Origin: Perognathus longimembris pacificus
Lineage: Eukaryota > Chordata > Mammalia > Rodentia > Heteromyidae
NCBI RefSeq assembly: GCF_023159225.1
Contig: NC_063167.1
Span: 18,727,360 to 18,791,359, forward strand
Reading direction: 5' to 3'
DNA: 64,000 bases
This document shows, in pieces, positions 1 through 11,204 of this stretch. How positions within the stretch are numbered: the first letter of the stretch is position 1; each line of letters starts with the position of its first letter. The position numbers were made by a program, and so were the translations under genes. The notes under the pieces are model-generated. The model made no database searches. It was given only the letters and a program-made list of their open reading frames with translations, and was not told where the DNA came from.

Positions 1-574
1 CCAAGCAGGTGCCAGATCCCGAGCTCAGGGTCAGGTACCAGCCCCCCAAATGCATGTACAAGCACTAAATATGATCGTTGTACAATTTATATGTCACAAA
101 GACAGGTGATGGCCCAGATGTGGCTTTTAGGCCATAGTTCCCACCCCAGGCACAGAGAAATCACTGAGTTTTTATATCTTAACTCACATAGGCAAAACAA
201 GCAGTTTGGCTTCGAGTTGTATCCTGACATTTGTTAAATTCATTAAAAGGTTCATTTGAGGTTTCTTGGGATTTTTCTAGAAAACATTCATGTCCTCTGT
301 GGAAAAAGAAGAGTTTTAGTTCACTCATTCCAAACTTTAGGACTTGTATATCTTCCCCATGCCTTATTGTCTGACATTTTCCCTCATGAGTATATTGAAG
401 AGTTGGCTCAGAGGAAGAAGAGTCCAGATGTAAAATTCTACTCCCAACCTATCAGAATGTATATGCGCAACATAATATATGACTATCAACACAAATATGA
501 TTGACAGCTGCTGTGGGTGACGTCAGCAGGTGGTCCTTTCCCCTTGCCCCTTCCTTTCCATCCTGTGCTTTATG

Positions 575-735
575 ACAGGAAGCCATCTAGGCCAGCCTGG
601 GCACAAAATTCATGAGATCTTACCTTAACCAGTTAAAAACTTGGGCACAGTGGTCTACAACTGTCTTTCCAGCACATTCTTAAAGAGGGGATAGTTAACT
701 CTCTAGCCTGGACAGGGAAAGCACCCACATTAATT
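575..735 (+). repeat. Degenerate 7SL/B1-like SINE remnants
   Basis: The stretch reads like the 3' half of a B1-type SINE (GCCAGCCTGGGCA, then a degraded 'gagatcttacctt' segment and a short A-rich stretch), followed by the start of another B1-like head (GGGCACAGTGGTCTACAACTG). Both are heavily diverged. The boundaries are approximate and the family is a resemblance call. Confidence 0.35.
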
Positions 736-1664
736 GTGGAATCATGTACACAAGAAAGTTGCTTCCCCTTCACCATGCATTTATTTATTCAATCATCTAT
801 GTGTATCTGTATACCTTCTTAGGTCTTTATTTTCTATTTTAGATTACAATCTAAGATGTCTTATTTGGTCACATTGGATTATCTTTTACTGCAGGCTATT
901 ATATCTTCCATTGTTATTCCAAAGACCTTCTGTTTCAACACCTGGGCCACCTATAGATCTTTTTTATTGGCTATTTTTTCTCTTGACTCTAGGTGGTATC
1001 TTCCTGTTATTCACGTGTCTAGTCATTTTTTGTTTGTATTGTATACTGGACATACTGATGGTACTTTCCTGAAGACTCGGTTTTACCGTCTTTTTAAAGA
1101 GTAGCAGCTGTTGGTTTAGCTAGCAGTTAAGTTATTGGAAAATTCATGAAATTGTGCTTTGTGTGTGGCAAGTCTATTTTAGATTGGTTTCTGGTCTCAA
1201 GATGCCTCCTTCTAATCGTGAGATAGACCCTGTGTCTGTCTCTTCTGGGGACTCTGTGCCATGACCTCACACTTGCCAGAAGGCTAACGGCAGATTTTCT
1301 TTCCCCTGCATTGTGCAAGTTCTGAAGTCTCGACTCCATCGTTGCACTTTTCTAGATATTGTTTCCCCTTGGATTCTCTGAAGTCTTGCCTGGGCATGCC
1401 AGCTGGAGTGTTTCCCAATGCTTCCAAAGGAGTTTGTGTATAGAGTTTGGGTGGCCCCTCCTTTCTGGATTTTCCTCAGTTCCCAGCCACTTAGCAGCCC
1501 CAAACTCTGTAGTCTGACTCCTCTGATCACTCAGAATGTGACTCTTAGGGGAAAAGTCAACAGGGGGACCTTGATCAGCATGGTTCCCCACTTTGAAGAT
1601 CCAATCCACTACATTCTGCCAGAGTTCGGTTGCTGTCCATTTACTACACATAGTAGTAGCCTCT
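736..1664. other. Unique AT-rich stretch, nothing recognised
   Basis: This is non-repetitive, T-rich sequence on the plus strand. Short open frames occur on both strands, but none shows a known motif, a convincing start context or splice-bounded structure. Confidence 0.4.
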
Positions 1665-1790
1665 GAGCTGGAAGCAGTCGCTCATGCCTGTAATTCTAGC
1701 TGCTTTGGATATGGGGATCCAAAGGATGGTGGTTCAAGGCCAGTTTGGGCAAAATGTTTTATGAGACGCCATGTTGACCAATAACAAGCT
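1665..1790 (+). repeat. 7SL/B1-type SINE head
   Basis: GCTCATGCCTGTAATTCTAGC matches the 5' region of B1/Alu-type SINEs (box-B-containing 7SL-derived head), followed by GGTTCAAGGCCAGTTTGGGCA. It lies immediately upstream of the dimeric SINE at 1799. It is diverged and has no clear tail. Confidence 0.45.
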
Positions 1791-1798
1791 GGGTACGT

Positions 1799-2002
1799 GG
1801 GCTGGGAATATGGCCTAGTGGCAAGAGTGCTTTCCTTGTATACATGAAGCCTTGGGTTCGATTCCCCAGCACCACATACATAGAAAATGTTCAGAAGTAG
1901 CTCTGTGGCTCAAGTGGTAGAGTGCTAGCCTTGAGCACAAAGAAGCCAGGGACAGTGCTCAGGCCCTGAGTCCAAGCCCAAGACTGGCAAAAAAAAAAAA
2001 AA
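1799..2002 (+). mobile_element. Dimeric ID-type SINE (IDL-Geo-like), older subtype
   Basis: The left monomer resembles tRNA-Ala/ID SINEs (GGGCTGGGAATATGGCCTAG, B box GGTTCGATTCC). The right monomer starts near 1893 (CTGTGGCTCAAGTGG) and ends CAAGACTGGC followed by an A13 tail. The subtype markers 'gaatatggcc' and 'tacatgaagcc' differ from the younger copies at 36174, 42111 and 48458. The family name comes from memory of a Geomyoidea-specific dimeric SINE and was not aligned. Confidence 0.82.
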
Positions 2003-2095
2003 CTGGGTACAATGGTTCACAACTGTCACTCCAGCCTTGTGGGAAGCATAAATAATAGAACTGCTGTCAAGACTGGTCATAGTAAAAGAAATAAA
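2003..2095 (+). repeat. Degenerate B1-like fragment
   Basis: ACTGGGTACAATGGTTCACAA with a following CTCCAG resembles a decayed B1 head. It directly follows the A-tail of the SINE at 1799. 'CTGGGTAC' also occurs just upstream of that SINE (about 1789), so the shared word may be its short target-site duplication. Confidence 0.35.
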
Positions 2096-2120
2096 AAGGA
2101 AAGAAAGAGAGAAAGTAAGT

Positions 2121-2209
2121 GAAGGAAAGAAGGAAGGAAGGAAGGAAGGAAGGAAGGAAGGAAGGAAGGAAGGAAGGAAGGAAGGAAGGAAGGAAAGAAG
2201 GAAGGAAGA
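2121..2209 (+). repeat. (GGAA)n microsatellite
   Basis: About 20 near-perfect GGAA/GAAG tetranucleotides follow the A/G-rich end of a degraded SINE, a common origin for such tracts. The CTTC complement gives a spurious poly-(FLPS) reading frame on the minus strand. Confidence 0.95.
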
Positions 2210-2246
2210 CTGGTTCTATTTGAAAAATAACTAAAGCAAAAAGGAC

Positions 2247-2310
2247 CTGAGGTATGACTCAAGTTACAGAGCACATACCAAGCAAGCACAAGGCCCTGTA
2301 CTCATTATTG
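2247..2310 (+). repeat. ID/tRNA-derived SINE fragment
   Basis: The segment keeps the order ACTCAAGTTACAGAGCAC, AAGCAAGCACAAGGCCCTG, which resembles the body of an ID-type element. It is short and diverged. Confidence 0.35.
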
Positions 2311-3149
2311 CCAACAGACTTTGCCTGGGATATATAGTTAGCCCAATACAAGCTAAAGTTCCAGTGTCACCATTAATATACTTAATTGTGTGTATTGCTA
2401 GTCCCCTTGGACCTATCCCAACATAGACATGGTGAAAATCATATGATGGTGTCAGCCAATCGCCAGGCCTTCTGGACTCTATGTGCTACAAAAGGATGAG
2501 GGACCGCACATGTTAAGCACTGTACCCTGATGTGTGCTGCTGTCGCATCCCTAGCTGCCTGCCTGGCATGGAGCTTTGCAAATCCCTTATGTGCCTGAGC
2601 CCAACCACCCCGGCTCTGCTGCTCCTCCCCATCACAGCTCTGCTTTAGCCCTTCCTTTTAGTCTCACGTTCTGAACTGTCTGATAGTTCAATTTGCTTAC
2701 TCATGGACTATCTTCCCCCTGGGAGCCTTGGTCTATCTTCTTCATTGCAGAAAATCCAGGATCTCGAGCGGTTCATGGCATAGAGCAGTGCTCTCGTCAA
2801 CACTAGCTGCTCCAGGAGGCCACTAGACGGAAATGTGTCAGTCACATAGTCATGCAGAGCCCACCTTGTTTATCCAGGACTTAGGCTTCTTGGAGCTTCA
2901 GCTACAAAAAGAAAACCCACATGGCATTGAGTGACCAGGATGCAGGTTACACACCCCGAGCAGGTCACGTCTACGAGGAGTTTTTGTACATTTATAAAGC
3001 AGTAATGCCCACTTGCCTCCGCACGGAGTTCGGAAGCTCCCATTCTGGCCTTGGTGCTAGCATGTCCGGAGATCTGTTGCACACATGTGTACCCCACACC
3101 TTTCACATGCACATGCTACATTTCCTACTCACGGTTCCATGGGGTGTGG
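2311..3149. other. Unique stretch, nothing recognised
   Basis: No repeat, RNA gene or convincing exon was recognised. Base composition is ordinary for the window and short open frames are not supported by motifs. Confidence 0.4.
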
Positions 3150-3255
3150 GGTGTGCACTGTCACCCCATCTCACAGATGAGGCTGAGGCTCAGAGGGGTC
3201 TTGCACAGTACCACAGAAGGGAAGTGAACAGGTGCACCTGGGTTGGAATTTGAGC
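3150..3255 (-). repeat. MIR remnant
   Basis: The core CCCATCTCACAGATGAGGCT, GAGGCTCAGAGGGGTCTTGC and the later GGTTGGAATTTGA are in MIR minus-strand order (complement of the CTCAGTTTCCTCATCTGTAA region and of the GGGTTCGAATCC region). MIR is an ancient mammalian tRNA-derived SINE. Confidence 0.6.
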
Positions 3256-4689
3256 TTCCTGTGGGATGAGTAGTTGCTGTCTTGAGCCTCGGACCTCTTT
3301 TGAGGTAAATGGCTGCCAGCTTGTTCACAGCATTGGACGGGGGCTCTTTCTCACACTGGGTTGAGCCTGTGTCACTGTCCTCCCCAGTGTGTGATATGGC
3401 CATTGGCTCTCACCCTAGAGTCCTGGCCAAAGGAATCAGGCCAAACTTCTTGGCAACAGAGCTAAGAACTCTTCCTCCTCGTCCCGGGAGGTCTCTGGGC
3501 CCATGACTCCAGCTGCCAGGCCAGACAATTCCAGATAATGGATGGCTGCTCTTCCACGCTGCTAGGGAGATGGGCCCATGTTAATCTGCTGCAGAGTCAT
3601 TAGGAGGAAAAACGTTTGCTCCATGGAGCTCCCAATGGCCTTTAGGAACTGCAAGTTCAACACTGACAGCCACAGCAGCTCAGGCCTTAACCCTCCCCTG
3701 CCCACCATGGGCCAAGACCTCAAGGAGACAGTCCTGAAGGTCACTGGCCTGGACTCCCCGGGAGCCCTGGATCTTATTTCTAGGCTCTTGTCAGCCTGGC
3801 AAGCAGTGGGTTTGAGGACAGAAAGAGGACAAGAGAGAGGGGAGGGTCTGAGTCCTAGGATTTCTAGACAGGGACCACCAACCCACCCCACCCCCGGCCC
3901 ACCACGATCTCCCCAGCTCAGGATTGGTTAAAGAGCTGAGCACAGAGAGGCCTGGGCAGGGTGCCAGTGGCTTTGGGCCACTCCCTCAACCTCTCGGTGG
4001 GTTTCTGTGGGTGGCGGGGGAGGGGCTTCTCTGGGAGAGGGCCAGGGTGGTGGCAGCAGTTCAGAAAAAGGTCCATCCTGAAGGTTATGAGGCTGTGCGT
4101 CTCACCAAGTAAACATTGGGTTCTTTACCATGAGGGTGGGGTGCTCCTCACTTCCACCCCTCCCCCAGGTCCCTGCCCCAAACCTGCTCCCCTGATTCCT
4201 TGTGTGGCCAGGTAGGAGAAGGGCATAAGATGACTTGGATGAGTTGAAGGAGAAAAGGGGCTCCTGACACTGACACCACATGGGTGCCCTCACACACAGC
4301 GAGGATCCAAGAGGAGCAGGGGCTTCTCCAGGTAGAGCCTAGATCTGTCCATCCCTAAACTCCTCCACGGTGGACAAAGACAGAGCATGAGGGGTGTAGC
4401 CTGCCCCACCCGCCTTCTGCCTCTGGAACTGGCCTCCCCCAGGAAGGTCTCCCTGACCTGAGGCACTGCCCAGCCAGGCTCTCCTTGTTCCATTTCTCAG
4501 CACAGCAGGAGGTGTTGCTGTCCTGAGGCCTCAAAAGGAGTAGGTGCTCATTTCACTCTCTCACCTGGTTACGTGGTCTGGGCACTAACCTAGAGCCAAG
4601 AGCTATGGGGGCTGCAGAAAAGATGGAATCAATATCCATCCAGACCTGCAGGTAGATGGGGAGCCCTTGTGGCCCCAAGAAGTTCCTTG
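3256..4689. other. Unique stretch, possible L2 remnant
   Basis: Mostly GC-moderate unique DNA. A short segment near 4430-4470 (CCAGGAAGGTCTCCCTGACC) resembles the 3' end of an L2 element, but the match is too short to be sure. Overlapping open frames on both strands around 3560-3930 show no recognisable protein family. Confidence 0.3.
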
Positions 4690-4760
4690 TTCTCTTTGGC
4701 AAATGAGAAAATGGAGTCCAGAGATGGTGCGATTCACTGAGGATCCTGCCCCCAGCCAAG
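4690..4760 (-). repeat. MIR remnant, left arm of an inverted repeat
   Basis: GGCAAATGAGAAAATGGAGTCC is a MIR-type minus-strand signature. Bases 4727-4745 form one arm of an exact 19-bp inverted repeat whose other arm is at 4845-4863. Confidence 0.5.
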
Positions 4761-4794
4761 GGCTAAAGAGCCAACGTGAGGAGGGAGGTGTGTG

Positions 4795-4885
4795 GAGTTT
4801 GGAGACTTGGTTGGCTTTGAATCCCAGCCCCTGGCTCTGTGTGTGATCCTCAGTGAATCGCACAGGCTGTGCCTCCACCAGGGGA
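4795..4885 (+). repeat. MIR remnant, right arm of an inverted repeat
   Basis: GGCTTTGAATCCCAGCCCCT followed by GGCTCTGTGTGTGATCCTCAG fits MIR on the plus strand. Bases 4845-4863 are the reverse complement of 4727-4745 without a mismatch, although the two MIR fragments are otherwise old and diverged. Confidence 0.5.
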
Positions 4886-5429
4886 ATTAAGGCCCCTTCC
4901 ACCCTTCTGGCCAAGCCCTTCCCCCAAACCGTCCCCAGGCCAGGGAACTAGCTAGAGAATTCTCAGACATAAGTTACTTCTCCTTCAGCCCCCGGGCTGC
5001 AGATGCTTTTTCTCCTGCCTCACTGGGGCCATCACTGGCTCCCTTGCTTCTCAGAGAGCAATCAGAGGATTCAGTGCTGGCTGCTGGTCCTGGACCATGG
5101 AGGGTGAGGGCCTGGTCCTGGCCCTGGGACTGGGCTTGGAGATTAAGTCACCCCTGGGAGCTGTGATGAGGAGTCTCCACATGAATGGAACTTCCCAGCC
5201 GTCTGTGCAGGGACAGCAAACCCACTCTGTCCTTCCTGGCTGGACTCACAGGGGATGCTGGGTAGATGGGATGTCTTTCTGCATAGACAGTGCCCCCTCA
5301 GAACCTCCCTTGGGGCTCACCTCCTCCACTTTAGTTCTCTGAATTCATCCCCAGTTTGCAAGAAAAGAGAGAGGGGCTAGAGACAAAACTCAAATTCCAA
5401 GTTGCAACACTTGGAAGAGATCTAAGGAA

Positions 5430-5535
5430 TGATGTCTGGTCTCATTTGTTACAGATGGGGACACTGAGACTCTGAGGAACTCAAGGTTCGAACAGCCAGT
5501 TAGTGGCAGTGAAGGGGCCAGCATGAGAACTAGCT
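5430..5535 (-). repeat. MIR remnant
   Basis: TTACAGATGGGGACACTGAG, then a 'gaactcaaggttcgaacagcc' region and GTTAGTGGCAG, follow the usual minus-strand MIR order. Confidence 0.6.
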
Positions 5536-5819
5536 AATGCTCCTGTGTGAGACAGTGGGAGTGGGCATGTGTGGGTGTGTGTGGGTGTTGTGTGTGACTG
5601 CCGAGGGCCACCGTGTGAAGGTCACAAGGACAGGCATGTGGACAGGTATGAAGGTGGGTGGTAGCTGTCTAGGGTGAGGGATCTCAAGATCGAGTGTCCC
5701 TTCTAGATCCCAGGGGTGATGCCCTCCCAGCCCAGCCCCTGCTGTGGTTGGACCTTTCCCAAGCCGTTGCCACCACCCTCCAGAAAATACCCATCTCCAA
5801 GCCTGGGTAGCAGGAATTC

Positions 5820-5965
5820 AGTTGTTTCTATTTGGTTTTTCAGTTACAGAACGAAAATTAAATTTAAGTTGTTTGCAGGGAGGTAATTTTCCTAATCACT
5901 CACCCTGCGCACAGATCCACAACTTGATTACTTCTAATGAGATTAATTGGATGGAAATGATTTCT
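5820..5965. promoter_or_regulatory. AT-rich island, candidate conserved non-coding element
   Basis: A sharply bounded AT-rich block in GC-richer DNA contains several TAAT homeodomain-type cores (CCTAATCAC, TCTAATGAGATTAATTGG) and no repeat signature. Enhancer-like conservation is an inference from composition only. Confidence 0.25.
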
Positions 5966-6924
5966 TTTCTCTGGGAGGATCAGGGGGACTGTCTGAGGCC
6001 CAGTGACCCTCCTCATATTCCCTCCCCATCCAAGGTCTGGGAAGGAGCAGGTTATGGCCCTGCCTTGCCTCTCTCCACCTCTCTCCCCCTCCCTTTCTCT
6101 GTCCTCCACACTCCTGGCTGCACAGGGGAGGCCCCACCTCTCCTTCTCTGTGCAGGGGTGTTGCTGTGCAGAGAGGAAGGAATCAGGTGACACATTCCAG
6201 GTCACCCTCCAAGGTTGTTGGGGCTGGTAGTGGGCTCACCAGTTAACCTGGATGACCCCAGGAGGACCAGATAGACTCAAGGAAGGTCAGGCTGGAGAAC
6301 CAGGCCTGAGCAGCTGGAGGATATGGCAGTACCCATTCTGCCACCATAGCCCAAGCTGGTTCTTCCCTCTAGGTCAGCCTCAATTTGAAAGGAGAGCGTG
6401 GGAGGGAGCCTGTGACAGGAAATCCCTGGCCCCAGACACGTGCTTTCTCCATGTGACCAGCCTAAGTCTGGCTCCACCTTTCTTTGTGCTGCCAGAACCA
6501 GAAAGCAGGCCCCCTCTGTGTGAGGCCTCCTTCAGCAGCCTCCAGGGAGCCCCCTGCCTGTCCCTTTGATGTCTCTTGCTTCTGATCCGGGAGGATCCCT
6601 TTGATCTTCACTGAACACTGAGCGGCTGCCTTGGTCTCCTGGACCAGGTTCTCCCCATTCTGGCATAGACTCATCTCCTCCACCACCCCATGGCCCTTTC
6701 ATAGCCCTTCCAGAGCTTCTACCACAGGGAGCAACCAAGCCTTGGTGATCTGGTCACGTGGACTTCTCCAGCCCATCTCTCAGCTCCATCTCACACTCTG
6801 ACCCACTGACCTGACCATGCATTGACCCCCCAGCCACCCTCTCCCAGGCCTTCTCTGCCCAGTCTGCTCTCTCCACAGCTGAACTCCATGGTCAAGGACA
6901 GCTGGAGTGCCCTGGCCACTTACT
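5966..6924. other. Unique GC-rich stretch, nothing recognised
   Basis: Contains pyrimidine-rich segments (near 6065-6110) and short open frames on both strands without recognisable protein motifs. Confidence 0.35.
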
Positions 6925-7065
6925 ATGTGGCAGGCTCTGCCCTGTGGCTCACATACTCACAGCAACCCCGGGGGACCACTCTATCTGCAAAGGAGGAAGC
7001 TAAGCTCAGAGGTACAAAGCATATGGCCAGGGTCACTCAGCTGGGAAGTGGTGGGCTGTCATCTG
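6925..7065 (-). repeat. MIR remnant
   Basis: CTCACAGCAACCCCGGGGGACC, CTGCAAAGGAGGAAGCTAAG, then AGGGTCACTCAGCTGGGAAG and GTGG agree with minus-strand MIR (count-of-tissue core, then the complement of AGTCACTTAAC and of the GGGTTCGAATCC side). Confidence 0.55.
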
Positions 7066-7677
7066 CAGTATATCCTCTCTCCTGGTCCCACTTCCTCTTC
7101 TGGGCAGGAAGGGGTCCTAGGTTCCCACATACAGGAGTCCACCTGTTCACTCTGAGATTGTCCGTTCTCCTAATTGCCTTGGGGTCCTGGGCTGTGAATT
7201 CCCACAGCTGCCCTGAGTCTGACCTGTCCTGAACCCCAGGCCCCAGCAGGGGACCCAGTGTGTGGTAGACGCTTTGCCAAGATCTGCTGACCCCAGGAGT
7301 AGAGAGCGGTGACAGCCTCGCCTGGGGCTGCTGGACTCCTCCCTCCCACGCTCGCTTTCCCAACCACTTGATACCTCAGTAAGCAAAGTCTTTAAACCAA
7401 AAAACAATTTTACAGTTCATTTGAGTTAATCATGTTGCTCTTTCTGGAAACTATCTTCCCCAAATTGTCTACAGAAAGGAAAGCCTGCCTGGCAACCACA
7501 CTCCTCCACCTTCCATCACAGACGCCTGGAACCACACCAGGTAGCGGAGTGGGGGGGGGGGCGGGAGGGGCTGGGCCACAAAATCTGACTCTACTGACTG
7601 TGATAGGTGCTGGGGACAGTAGAGAATGAGACAGATCCAGCCCTCCCCTGATGGAGAACACCAGCAATGTGGTGATA
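7066..7677. other. Unique stretch with a G11 homopolymer
   Basis: Nothing coding was recognised. A G-run at 7551-7561 followed by CGGGAGGGG could form a G-quadruplex. A short AT-rich segment lies at about 7385-7460. Confidence 0.35.
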
Positions 7678-7799
7678 GAAGGGAGGGAGGGAGAGAGGGA
7701 GGGAAGGAGGGAGGGAAGGAGGGAGGGAGGGAGGGAGGGAGGGAGGGAGGGAGGGAGGGAGGGAGGGGAGGGAGGGAGGGAGGGAGGGAGGGAGGGAAA
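7678..7799 (+). repeat. (GGGA)n microsatellite
   Basis: About 30 GGGA units with a few GAGA or GGAAGGA interruptions. The purine strand is the plus strand. It produces repetitive pseudo-frames such as (EGGR)n on the plus strand and poly-(PSLP) on the minus strand. Confidence 0.95.
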
Positions 7800-8689
7800 G
7801 AAATCAAGGCTAGTCCCCCTCTCTTCCCTCTCACTTGCTTCTGCTCAGGGTTGGCCCCTGGCCCTGACACACAGACACCACTGCCCTTTGCTTCGGCTAC
7901 ATTGGCACAACTTGAACATCTTGACTGCTCGCCACCTTTCTCTTCTAGAGCCTTCTCACCTGCTGGGCCCTTTACCAGCCATGTGCAATGGCATTTAGAG
8001 CCTTACAACTGGAAGGTTCAAAAGTCAGTGGCAACCCGTTTAAACCAAGAAATTAAAAAGAGGATTGTTTGGCTCACTGGCTGGGAAAGTCAAGGAGATG
8101 AAACTTTCTGATGTGGCTGAATCGAGGGATTCAAAATGGTTCTCTTTCTTAATGTGGTCTTTCCATCTCCAGTGGCACTGGAATCAACCCAGGCTCCTCC
8201 CTACAGGTGAAAAATAGGCAGAGTTCCATGTCAGACTTGTGCCACCATGGCTACATATTCCTCTGTCCTCTGGTATGGTTCTCACTGGCCTGGAGAATCA
8301 CTGACCCCTCCCAAAACAGTTACTATGACCAGAGGTGAAGTTGGGCTGAATGGCTAGGCCTGGCTGGCAGGAGCCAGAGGCTGGCCAGCCCCATATGATA
8401 AACTAAGTGGGCAGGGAGCTGTTTGCAAAGGGAAATGGGGCTGCCTTACTTAAAGAAATGGAAGCGAGGCAGGGGAAAACAAACAAACAAGCCAACAAAG
8501 GAAACAGAACCCCTGTACACACCCACCTTGCTGTGTTCATGTGTGGCCCTTTTTCCTAGAAGACATCCACCGCCTGCTGAGTCAAGACCCACCAATCCTT
8601 TTGCCTGTGCTCCTCAGCTCTTCATTCTCTCACAGATAAAATGAACCAAGTATCAAATATGTTCAGATATTGCTCTGAAAGCTTCAGAT
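7800..8689. other. Unique stretch, nothing recognised
   Basis: No repeat or exon recognised. An A/C-rich segment near 8475-8500 (AACAAACAAACAAG) is low complexity. Confidence 0.35.
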
Positions 8690-8815
8690 ATACCTGTGGT
8701 GATTCTACTATTCCTATAAGATAGGTATTTTTTATCTCAATTTTCAAAAATGAAGACATTGAAATATAGAGAGGTTAGGTAACTAGCCTGAGGACTCATA
8801 GTTAGGATGTATCAG
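8690..8815 (-). repeat. MIR remnant
   Basis: CCTATAAGATAGGTATT, then ATCTCAATTTTCAAAAATGAAG, TAGAGAGGTTAGGTAACTAGCC, in the order of a minus-strand MIR. AT-rich and well diverged. Confidence 0.55.
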
Positions 8816-8904
8816 CCTTGGCCATCGATTTTTAGCCCACACACTATTTCCAAAGCAACTAGAATATTCTTTCCACCCAATCTCATAGGTAACCATGCAT
8901 GTTC

Positions 8905-8975
8905 ACACACAGACACACATTTACAGACACATCCACACACACTCACATATATATATCCACTCTCCAAAGACATAT
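8905..8975 (+). repeat. Imperfect CA/TA-rich tract
   Basis: Interrupted ACAC runs with a short (AT)n segment at about 8947-8955. Low complexity. Confidence 0.6.
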
Positions 8976-9455
8976 TCACACATGCATTCTATTGAGAGAA
9001 GTCTCACCCACCCCTCCAGAGGACATGGGGAGCTGATACAAAGATCTCCCCCATCTCCCCTCTTCTCCTTCCCTGTTCCCTCCCTAGCTCCTTCCTCATT
9101 CCATGCCTTTTGCATTCTTTTCTCTGCCTCTCTCCCCATTCTGTGTCCCCTCTCTTCACAACCCACTCCACCTTCCAAAGCTAATTAAATGATACCAGGA
9201 AATGTATTTTGCTTGCATTTGGCTCCAAAGCACAGCAGAGATGTGTACGTGCTCATTAGTGGCTGTGCAGAGCGCTGTCATGCATCTCTGTGTGTTTGAT
9301 GGCAGTCAGTTGTCCCCCAGCCTGAGTGCTGGGCTGGAGGGGGTGCAGAGGCTGCCCTGGGCCTTGTGCTCTGGCTGGAGCAGGAGGGGGGAGGCCACGG
9401 CAGTCACTAGTGATCCTTGCCACTGCCATCATAACAATAGATGTCAGAAACCCCC

Positions 9456-9710
9456 AATGAGCAAGGCAATGGTGGCTCACACCTGTCACCCTAGCTCCTC
9501 AGGAAGCTGAGATCTGAAGATCAGGTTCAAAGCCAGCCTGGGCAGGAGAGTCCATTAGACTCTTATCTCCAATTAACCACCAAAAAACTGGAGGTGGCAC
9601 TGTGGGTCAATGTGGTAGAGCACTAGCCTTGAACAAGAGAGCTCAGGAATAGCTCCCAGACCCTGAGTTCAAGACCCATGACCACTACCACCACCACCAA
9701 CAACAACAAA
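9456..9710 (+). mobile_element. Composite SINE: 7SL/B1-type head plus Geo-like right monomer
   Basis: The head reads GGTGGCTCACACCTGTCACC, CTCAGGAAGCTGAGATCTG, GCCAGCCTGGGCAGGA (7SL/B1 order). A linker (ACTCTTATCTCCAATTAACC) leads into a right monomer (GGTAGAGCACTAGCCTTGAA, CCCTGAGTTCAAG) that matches the right monomer of the ID-headed dimers in this window. Probable TSD: AGAAACCCCC (9446-9455) and AGAAACCTCC (9711-9720), one mismatch. The tail is an ACC/AAC repeat. Confidence 0.75.
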
Positions 9711-10960
9711 AGAAACCTCCACTGGCTCTGACTAAAGCCCAGCCAAGGGTTGGTTATCTCAAAGTCCATCTTCTACCTCTGCTACACCATGTATATTTGT
9801 TTCACTGTCTGGGGATCTTCATAGCTCCATTCACCTCTGTCATGTCCACCCCCCCTTGCTGCCCCAGAAGCCACCAGTAGCTCCCTGGAAGAGAAGGTTC
9901 AGTGGGCCTCAGGTGGAAGCAGGAAGCCTCCCTGGGGAAGCAGAGCCTCGTGGAGCCCCCTGTGGTCTCAAAACTACAGGCTCAGAGACTCCTCCTCCTG
10001 CAAGTCTTATATCAAACCTCAGCCCTGGACTCACAGGCTGCTGGGAAGTCAGGCAGAAAGCAGGTGTGAGACATGAAGAGGCTGTGGGATTGAGGCAAGG
10101 GACATAGTGTGGTCAGTGAAGGACTGTGAGTCCCACCTGCAACCCCAGAAGACTGGGCCTTACACATCCTGGGTTCCCTGCAGCCTCAACATCCTATGTC
10201 TTCCTGACCTGTGTCTTAGATGACTAAGAAAAGGTCCTGTGGCTGGGAAGGCTGGGGAGGGGGTGAGAGTTAGCAGCAGCTTTGAGTCTAGCACTGGTAG
10301 GTGTTTGGGAAGCAGAGCAGGTTCTAGGACAAGCCTGTTGTGGAGGTGGAGGTGCTTACTGGGGTCCTGGGTTAGGACAGCCAGGAGAATGATCAAGGGG
10401 CAGGACTCAGTCCCCTGGGCTGGGGTCAGGTCCTGGGTCAGTGGACTTATTGTACCTAATACACAGAGATGGGCAGTGGGCAGTGGAAACCAGGCCCCAC
10501 CCACTCAGACTTCCACTGTGGTGGGTTATCAGGTAGGACTCGGCTTAGAGGTATGGGTAAGTCCACAAAAGCCACTGCAGAGTGACTGAGTGACATGCCA
10601 AGGTCACAGGGTGGGTCAGAGGCACAGCCCAAGCCAGGCTGGCTCCAAAGCAGATACATGGCACAGCCTGCACTGTAAGCTACCATGTGGGTGTTCAGGC
10701 AGGGCCTGAGTTCCTGCCCCAGTACCTGCCCCACAGTAGAGCTGAGATCTCCCAGTCCCTCTTGTTCTGCAGGCCCTGACTAGCATCCTAGAGCTGTACA
10801 GGTGCGGGCCACTTGGAAGAACAGCCACAGCCTCCTTCGTGAGCTCCCAGTCCCTCCTCCGGGCCAATGGGGAGAAGACTGGAGCAGGGAGGCAGTGAGC
10901 ACACCTTATTATCAGAACCCCACCTGCTCACCAAGGCCAGCTGTGCGTGGCACCTCTCCA
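9711..10960. other. Unique stretch with a possible MIR trace
   Basis: Nothing coding recognised. CATGCCAAGGTCACAGGGTGG at about 10590-10615 resembles the middle of a minus-strand MIR but is short. Confidence 0.3.
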
Positions 10961-10964
10961 CCAT

Positions 10965-11045
10965 CACTGATAACAGCATTTTAAATTACAATTATCACCT
11001 GAAAATGGGGTCCTGTACAGATAATGAAAATGGGATTTGGCTCCT
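10965..11045. promoter_or_regulatory. AT-rich island, candidate conserved non-coding element
   Basis: ATCACTGATAACAGC, TTTTAAATTACAATTATCACC and GATAATGAAAATGGG form an unrepetitive AT-rich block with GATA- and TAAT-type cores between GC-richer flanks. Function is inferred from composition only. Confidence 0.22.
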
Positions 11046-11204
11046 CCTTCGGTCTCTCCTCTCAGCTCTCAGGCTGGTGCTGAGCTTCACGGCACAGTTA
11101 GATCAGTTGTAACTCACAGGGACATTCCTGCAGAAGGGCATCTGCAGGCCAAATGGGCATGGACACACTACTCAGGGGGGAGGAGGGCCGGGTACCATGC
11201 ACAT

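Noticed and set aside
7626..8111. 161-codon open frame on the plus strand
   Set aside because: It runs through the GGGA microsatellite, which stays open in every frame; no protein family resemblance in the rest.
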